Assembly (NCBI GenBank): GCA_947073545.1
Contig: CAMTMP010000002.1
Span: 1-64,000, forward strand
Source of the DNA: an uncultured bacterium
GTDB taxonomy: Bacteria > Bacillota > Clostridia > Lachnospirales > Lachnospiraceae
Reading direction: 5' to 3'
Length of the DNA stretch: 64,000 nucleotides
Shown: positions 59,205 through 64,000 of the stretch, piece after piece
Layout: each line of letters opens with the position of its first letter
Numbering within the stretch: position 1 is the first letter of the stretch
Position numbers and translations under genes: made by a program
Notes under the pieces: generated by a model
The model's database searches: none
Told to the model about the DNA's origin: nothing
Seen by the model: the letters and a program-made list of their open reading frames with translations, nothing else

Positions 59205-60327
59205 ACAAATGTTAGAGGAGTCATTAAAGACAATACACACAGGAGAGGTTGTTGAAGGTACCGTTATCGATGTAAAGCCGGAAGAGATCATTCTCAACAT
59301 CGGATATAAGTCAGATGGCGTTTTGACGAAAAATGAATATACAAACGAACCCAATGTAGATTTGACAACCATCGCAAAGCCCGGAGATACCATGGAGGTG
59401 AAGGTGCTTAAGGTGAATGACGGAGAGGGACAGGTTCTCCTTACCTACAAGCGTCTTGCGGCTGACAGAGGAAACAAGCGCATTGAGGAGGCATATGAGA
59501 ACAGAGAAGTGCTTACGGCTAAGGTAGCACAGGTATTGGACGGCGGTTTGAGCGTTGTTGTGGAGGAAGTGAGAATCTTTATCCCGGCAAGTCTCGTATC
59601 AGACACTTACGAGAAAGATCTGAACAAGTACGCGGGTCAGGAGATCAAGTTCGTGATCAGCGAGTACAATCCTAAGAGAAGAAGATACATCGGCGACAGA
59701 AAGCAGTTGATTCTTGAGGAGAAGGCAGAGATGCAGAAGAAGCTCTTTGAGACGATCAAGATTGGCGATACGGTGGAAGGCACGGTTAAGAATGTGACGG
59801 ATTTCGGTGCATTTATTGATCTGGGCGGCTGTGACGGTCTGCTTCACATCTCAGAGATGTCTTGGGGCAGAGTGGAGAATCCAAAGAAAGTATTTAAGGT
59901 TGGCGACGTGGTGAAGGTGTTGATTAAGGATATTTCCGGCACGAAGATTGCTTTAAGCCTTAAGTTTGAGGATCAGAACCCTTGGAGGGATGCGGCAAGC
60001 AAGTATGCGGTAGGCTCAGAGGTGACCGGTAAGGTGGCACGCATGACGGATTTTGGCGCATTTATCGAGCTGGAGCCGGGCATCGACGCGCTGCTTCATG
60101 TGTCCCAGATTTCCAAGGAACATATTGACAAACCTTCCGATGTACTTAAGAGCGGTGAGGAAGTGACTGCGAAGGTCGTTGACTTTAACGAGGCTGACAA
60201 GAAGATCAGCCTGAGCATCAAGGCGATGTTCGCACCGGAACAGAAGGCTGAGAAGGCTGCGGATGAGGATGTTGTATCTGTAGATATCGATGCGGTGATC
60301 GCGGAGGAGAGCGAAAACGCAGAGTAG
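59185..60327 (+). CDS. rpsA: 30S ribosomal protein S1-like, S1-domain protein
   Basis: A 380-residue protein with four S1 RNA-binding domains: GEVVEGTVIDVKPEEIILNI, VLTAKVAQVLDGGLSVVVEE, GDTVEGTVKNVTDFGAFIDL and GSEVTGKVARMTDFGAFIEL, and an acidic tail. It has four S1 repeats rather than the six of Escherichia coli, typical for Bacillota. Its start lies inside the ispH end (GAGGAGG upstream), so translation is coupled. It probably aids mRNA binding by the ribosome. Confidence 0.93.
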   Translation: MSELTFEQMLEESLKTIHTGEVVEGTVIDVKPEEIILNIGYKSDGVLTKNEYTNEPNVDLTTIAKPGDTMEVKVLKVNDGEGQVLLTYKRLAADRGNKRIEEAYENREVLTAKVAQVLDGGLSVVVEEVRIFIPASLVSDTYEKDLNKYAGQEIKFVISEYNPKRRRYIGDRKQLILEEKAEMQKKLFETIKIGDTVEGTVKNVTDFGAFIDLGGCDGLLHISEMSWGRVENPKKVFKVGDVVKVLIKDISGTKIALSLKFEDQNPWRDAASKYAVGSEVTGKVARMTDFGAFIELEPGIDALLHVSQISKEHIDKPSDVLKSGEEVTAKVVDFNEADKKISLSIKAMFAPEQKAEKAADEDVVSVDIDAVIAEESENAE

Positions 60328-60391
60328 ACGCTACGGAGGATTGCATTTTTAAAGGCTTCTATATCATAATAAATGAAGGCGGTGGGAATCC

Positions 60392-61171
60392 ATGGCATAT
60401 GACTATGAATACTTTAAGAAAGCGGTTTTTGACCTTACCAAGATCGATTTAAATGCTTATAAAGAAAAGCAAATGAAGCGCAGAATTGATACGCTGATTT
60501 CCAAGAATAAAGTTGTCGGCTATGACAATTATGTTTCGGTACTCAAGAAAGATAAGGCGAGATTTGATGAGTTTGTCAATTATCTGACCATCAATGTGTC
60601 TGAGTTCTACAGAAATGTAGACCAGTGGCAGCTTTTGGATAAAGATATTTTCCCTGAGCTGATTCAGCGTTACGGTAAAAATCTGAAGATATGGAGCGCG
60701 GCCTGCTCGACGGGGGACGAGCCGTATTCTCTAGTGATGGCGCTGTCCAGACATGTGCCTGTAAATCAGATTAAGATTTATGCGACGGATCTCGATAAAC
60801 AGGTGATAGAGAAAGCAAAAATGGGTCTGTACGCGGAGAAGAGCGTGGCGGGTGTGCCCGCGGACCTGAAAAAGAAGTTCTTTACGAAGGTAGGTCCTTC
60901 CTATCAGATTTCGGACGAAGTGAAAAGCAGGGTGGAATTTAAGGAGCACAATCTGCTGAAGGATACATATCCTACGGATTTCCATTTGATTGTGTGCCGC
61001 AATGTGCTTATTTACTTTACGGAAGAGGCGAAGGATGAGGTGTTCCGCAAGTTCCAGAAGAGTTTGAAACCCGGCGGATATCTCTTTATAGGAAGCACCG
61101 AGCAGATTATCAACCACAAGGACGTAGGTTTTGAGCGGAAAAATTCTTTCTTCTATCAGAGACCAATGTGA
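60392..61171 (+). CDS. cheR: CheR-family chemoreceptor glutamate methyltransferase
   Basis: Uses SAM to methylate chemoreceptor glutamates. The 259-residue protein has the N-terminal helical domain (IDLNAYKEKQMKRRIDTLIS), NVSEFYRNVDQW, the SAM site IWSAACSTGDEPYSL, IYATDLDKQVIEKA and FHLIVCRNVLIYF. No other chemotaxis or flagellar gene is in the window, so it stands alone, which is common in Lachnospiraceae. Its last codons and stop lie in the first arm of repeat copy B. Confidence 0.93.
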   Translation: MAYDYEYFKKAVFDLTKIDLNAYKEKQMKRRIDTLISKNKVVGYDNYVSVLKKDKARFDEFVNYLTINVSEFYRNVDQWQLLDKDIFPELIQRYGKNLKIWSAACSTGDEPYSLVMALSRHVPVNQIKIYATDLDKQVIEKAKMGLYAEKSVAGVPADLKKKFFTKVGPSYQISDEVKSRVEFKEHNLLKDTYPTDFHLIVCRNVLIYFTEEAKDEVFRKFQKSLKPGGYLFIGSTEQIINHKDVGFERKNSFFYQRPM

Positions 61172-61257
61172 GAAGAACTTCCAGCCACTCGCAGCAAAGG
61201 CTGCTCGCGGAGAAGTTCTAAGTCTCACATCAGAGAATGCCAAAAGACGGCATTCTC
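61166..61257. repeat. two-hairpin intergenic element, copy B
   Basis: ATGTGAGA and AGAACTTC pair with GAAGTTCT and TCTCACAT with the same AAG bulge as copy A, around GCAGC/GCTGC. The second hairpin is GAGAATGCC/GGCATTCTC. Relative to copy A (32013-32107) both partners of several pairs have changed together. It fills the gap between cheR and the converging nuclease gene and could act as a terminator-like barrier. Confidence 0.9.
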
Positions 61258-61340
61258 CATACTGTGTTTATAAAGTAAAGGGGCAGCGATTTGTCGCCGC
61301 CCTTTTGTTATGCGTGAATTTAAATGAGACAGTCTGCAGA

Positions 61341-62444
61341 TCAGTATGTTTTGGCCATTTTGCCGAGTAGATACTGCGCGTAGCGGGAGAAGAGTTCCCT
61401 GTCTGTTTTGCGCTCGTCGGTGAGTTCAAAGAAAAGTTCATGGCTCTTGTAGTCCCGTTTGAAGAACGGTTCTACCAGAATATCCCATTGGGGAAGGAAA
61501 AGTCCGTATTTACGTGTGTAGCAGGTGGCTGCTGTCGCTTGGGTGCGATGCGACGGGTCCACGAAGGAGGATACTGATTTATGCAGGGCGATATCTTCCT
61601 CCGGGAGATAATAGTAGTCTTTATAGCCGGCGTAGAAATATTTCATTTCTTCTTCATAGAGCGGTACTTTTAGAATACCCTCAGTCTTTTCTCCGCTGAA
61701 ATAGCAGCCGTTTGCCAGATTGGAGAGAGAGAGGGGGAGCGGGGCCGGCAGCGCCAGCTTCATCAGCAGCTCTTGTTTTTCCTGACCGTGATAGTCAATA
61801 TAGCTGTTTGCCTGTACTTTCTTCGCACGGATATTCCCGTTAAAAAGATCATAGAATGCCAGAAGGGGAAGAAGCTGCAGCATTCCCCTGACATCGTCGC
61901 TGTTGTGCAAAAGCAGAAGGCTGCGGGCGTCGGGAGACGGATTTTCCACATAGTTTCTGTATACTTCGATCAGTTCACCGCCGTGGAATCGGTCTTCCCG
62001 TTGTATGCCAAGCAGGGTTTCCAGCGTTTTCTGCTTGCAGTTTGGCACATGCAGAAAGGCCTTGTAGGGGGAAATGCGTTTGTACAGGTCGATTCCTTCA
62101 AAATTGTCAAAGTAATGCGGCAGCTTGTGCTGTTCGCATTTTTGCAGCAGGTAGGGCAGATCGAAATTGTTGCCGTTAAAGTGAATCAGATGGGTGAAGG
62201 CGGCGGCAAAGTCGAAGAAAGCATCAAGCAATGATGCCTCTTCTGTGGGGTTATCGCAAAACCACTGTCGGATCTGCCAGTTTCCGTCCGCGTAAAAAGC
62301 TGTTCCGATGAGATAGAGAGAGGAACTTTTCGCGGTAAATCCTGTGGTTTCAATATCTATAAACAAAAACTGATCCGGAGGGGCGATGCGCTCTAAGGGA
62401 TAGTTGATTGTAAAAGATTCCAGGGTATGATTTTCTATTTGCAT
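61341..62444 (-). CDS. ribonuclease H-like 3'-5' exonuclease, YprB family
   Basis: A 367-residue protein. The DEDD nuclease fold shows FLFIDIETTGFTAKSSSLYL, HFNGNNFDLPYLLQKCEQHK and LLLHNSDDVRGMLQLLPLL, the pattern of YprB-type RNase-H-like domains; these have been placed in RNA or DNA processing. The last 150 residues are less conserved and may bind nucleic acid. ATG at 62444 has GCGGAGG at correct spacing; the upstream ATG at 62459 lies over that site. Confidence 0.85.
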   Translation of the reverse strand: MQIENHTLESFTINYPLERIAPPDQFLFIDIETTGFTAKSSSLYLIGTAFYADGNWQIRQWFCDNPTEEASLLDAFFDFAAAFTHLIHFNGNNFDLPYLLQKCEQHKLPHYFDNFEGIDLYKRISPYKAFLHVPNCKQKTLETLLGIQREDRFHGGELIEVYRNYVENPSPDARSLLLLHNSDDVRGMLQLLPLLAFYDLFNGNIRAKKVQANSYIDYHGQEKQELLMKLALPAPLPLSLSNLANGCYFSGEKTEGILKVPLYEEEMKYFYAGYKDYYYLPEEDIALHKSVSSFVDPSHRTQATAATCYTRKYGLFLPQWDILVEPFFKRDYKSHELFFELTDERKTDRELFSRYAQYLLGKMAKTY

Positions 62445-62540
62445 GAATTTCCTCCGCATAAAAGTCTGACATGTATCTGAGGATAGTTTAGCATATTTTT
62501 TGAATTAGCAGTAGTTTTTTTCGTCGAAAAATAGTATATT

Positions 62541-62546
62541 TATAAT
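62541..62546 (+). promoter_or_regulatory. putative -10 box of the rnf operon
   Basis: TATAAT preceded by TT; no good -35 box is visible 17 bases upstream, so it is weakly supported. It lies 58 bases before the rnfC start. Confidence 0.4.
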
Positions 62547-62603
62547 AGCGGTTCCACCGAATCTAAGGTGCGGACTGAATGTGAAAGGAGCAGGGTTACA
62601 GGT

Positions 62604-63920
62604 ATGGCTAAATTATCATTTAACGGCGGCATACATCCCTACGACGGAAAGGATCTGTCAAAGGATAAGCCCATTAAGGCAGTACTGCCCAAGGGAGATC
62701 TGGTTTACCCGTTGTCCCAGCATATCGGTGCGCCTGCAAAACCTATTGTGGAGAAGGGTGACAGGGTTTTGACGGGGCAGAAGATTGCGGAGGCGGGAGG
62801 TTTTGTTTCCGCGCCTGTTTATGCCACGGTATCGGGCACGGTGAAAGCGATTGAGCCGAGACGTGTGGTCACGGGTGACAGCGTGATGAGCATCATCATC
62901 GAAAATGACGGACTCTATGAGGAAGTGGAGTATCCGAAACGGAAACCGCTCGAGGAGATGACGAGAGAGGAGATTATCGAGTGTGTGAAGGAGGCGGGTA
63001 TCGTCGGCATGGGCGGTGCGGGTTTCCCCACGTTCATAAAACTTTCGCCCAAGGAGCCGGAGAAGATTGATTACGTGATCGCAAACTGCGCGGAGTGCGA
63101 ACCCTATCTGACATCCGATTACCGCAGGATGCTGGAAGAGCCGGAGAAACTGGTGGGAGGCTTAAAGGTTTCTTTGAAGCTGTTTGAGAATGCAAGAGGT
63201 ATTCTGGCGGTGGAGGACAACAAGCCGGATTGTATAGAACTTTTGAAAAACCTGACAAAAGACGAGCCGCGTATCAGTGTGAAGGCGCTGAAAACCAAGT
63301 ATCCGCAGGGCGCGGAGCGGCAGATTATTTATGCGGCCACGGGAAGAGCCATCAATTCTTCGATGCTTCCCGCAGATGCGGGCTGTGTGGTAAACAATGT
63401 AGATACGGTGGTGGCGATCTATCATGCGGTGGTGGAAGGGAAACCACTGATGAACCGTATCGTTACGGTGACCGGTGACGCTATTGCAGACCCGCGTAAC
63501 TTTATCGTGCGGATTGGCACGAATTATCATGAACTTGTGGAGGAGGCGGGCGGATTTAAGCAGGAGCCTGTAAAAATTGTATCCGGCGGCCCGATGATGG
63601 GATTTGCCCTCTTTGGACTGGATGTGCCAACGACCAAGACGGCCTCCGCGCTTCTTTGTCTCACGGAGGATGAAGTGTCACGCATGGAGCCTTCCGCCTG
63701 TATCAACTGCGGCCGCTGCGTGGAGGTCTGTCCGGGACGCGTAGTTCCAAGGCTCTTGGCGGACTATGCGGAACACTATGATGAGGAGGCGTTTTTGTCC
63801 CACGAAGGCATGGAGTGCTGTGAGTGCGGCTGCTGCAGCTTCGTGTGTCCGGCGAAGAGACCGCTTACGCAGACTATCAAATCCATGCGTAAGATGCAGC
63901 TTGCAAAGAAGAAGAAATAG
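62604..63920 (+). CDS. rnfC: Rnf complex subunit C (ferredoxin:NAD+ oxidoreductase)
   Basis: NADH-binding iron-sulfur subunit of the Na+ or H+-pumping Rnf complex. The 438-residue protein has an N-terminal barrel (GGIHPYDGKDLSKDKPIKAV), the flavin/NADH-binding EAGIVGMGGAGFPTFIKL and VIANCAECEPYLTSDYR, and two [4Fe-4S] motifs, CINCGRCVEVCPGRVVP and CCECGCCSFVCPAKRPL. The ATG at 62604 gives the family start; the open frame back to 62568 is not supported. It is the first gene of the usual rnfCDGEAB order; rnfD should follow just outside the window. Confidence 0.96.
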   Translation: MAKLSFNGGIHPYDGKDLSKDKPIKAVLPKGDLVYPLSQHIGAPAKPIVEKGDRVLTGQKIAEAGGFVSAPVYATVSGTVKAIEPRRVVTGDSVMSIIIENDGLYEEVEYPKRKPLEEMTREEIIECVKEAGIVGMGGAGFPTFIKLSPKEPEKIDYVIANCAECEPYLTSDYRRMLEEPEKLVGGLKVSLKLFENARGILAVEDNKPDCIELLKNLTKDEPRISVKALKTKYPQGAERQIIYAATGRAINSSMLPADAGCVVNNVDTVVAIYHAVVEGKPLMNRIVTVTGDAIADPRNFIVRIGTNYHELVEEAGGFKQEPVKIVSGGPMMGFALFGLDVPTTKTASALLCLTEDEVSRMEPSACINCGRCVEVCPGRVVPRLLADYAEHYDEEAFLSHEGMECCECGCCSFVCPAKRPLTQTIKSMRKMQLAKKKK

Positions 63921-63956
63921 CGGAAATAAGAATATATACAAAATGGAAATAGAATC

Positions 63957-63990
63957 TTTTTCGGAACTGAAAAGTTCCGAAGAAAGGAGC
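63957..63990 (+). promoter_or_regulatory. hairpin with GAAA loop and ribosome binding site before the next gene
   Basis: TTCGGAACT and AGTTCCGAA (63960-63981) pair around a GAAA tetraloop, extended by three more pairs on the outside. AAAGGAGC follows directly for a gene that must start beyond position 64000, presumably rnfD. The stem may protect the mRNA or tune translation between rnfC and rnfD. Confidence 0.6.
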
Positions 63991-64000
63991 ATAGACTGAA

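Overview
The window looks like a chromosomal segment of an anaerobic Bacillota bacterium, most likely a member of the Lachnospiraceae. Reasons: strong AGGAGG-type ribosome binding sites, a T-box leader, an Rnf gene at the right edge, a Na+-pumping biotin-dependent decarboxylase operon, an about 1400-residue acyl-CoA dehydratase activase, one-chain glycyl-tRNA synthetase, and the era-yqzL-recO and scpA-scpB orders. I see no rRNA, tRNA or CRISPR array.

Region 1 (1-14.5 kb) is a surface polysaccharide locus on the + strand. It holds a GlfT2-like galactofuranosyltransferase, UDP-galactopyranose mutase, membrane glycosyltransferase-like proteins, a DPM1-like glycosyltransferase, GtrA, an FrhB/pyruvyltransferase fusion and a Wzm/Wzt-type ABC exporter. 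It would make and export a galactofuranose-containing, possibly pyruvylated, polymer. In the middle sits an unusual glycyl radical enzyme with its own radical-SAM activase. The enzyme gene carries an in-frame run of ten G residues upstream of the glycyl radical codon. This pair is the best candidate here for undescribed biology.

Region 2 (14.5-25 kb) holds metA (reverse strand; Asp at the acyl-specificity position 111), a tandem pair of secreted paralogues of which one has a 13-residue repeat tail, the giant activase (reverse), a rhomboid-like membrane protein and a degenerate sigma-70-like protein.

Region 3 (25-31 kb) holds a reverse-strand ABC transporter of the TrpXYZ type behind a complete T-box leader whose specifier reads UGG (Trp). 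A CPBP protease follows, then a scar where a UPF0175/PIN toxin-antitoxin pair, an IS30 transposase fragment and the tail of a surface protein lie broken side by side.

Region 4 (31-48 kb) is housekeeping: RqcP2/YlmH, an M16C peptidase, a DUF4349 protein, era, yqzL-like, recO, glyQS, alaS, rpsU, two D,D-carboxypeptidases, a phosphoesterase, scpA and scpB.

Region 5 (49-54.4 kb) is a five-gene operon for a Na+-translocating decarboxylase with two carboxyltransferases (12S-type and 5S-type), one biotin carrier, OadG and OadB. Region 6 (54.5-64 kb) holds TetR and RpiR regulators, a BaiN-like flavoprotein, cmk, ispH overlapping rpsA, cheR, a YprB-like nuclease (reverse) and rnfC.

Several intergenic repeat families with self-complementary, partly covarying stems are scattered through the window (about 18.06, 25.1, 28.2, 32.0, 38.3, 39.0, 40.6, 55.2, 56.2, 57.5 and 61.2 kb). 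Apparent single-indel breaks occur at the left edge, in the UPF0175 gene and perhaps before the glycyl radical enzyme. They could be real decay or assembly errors.
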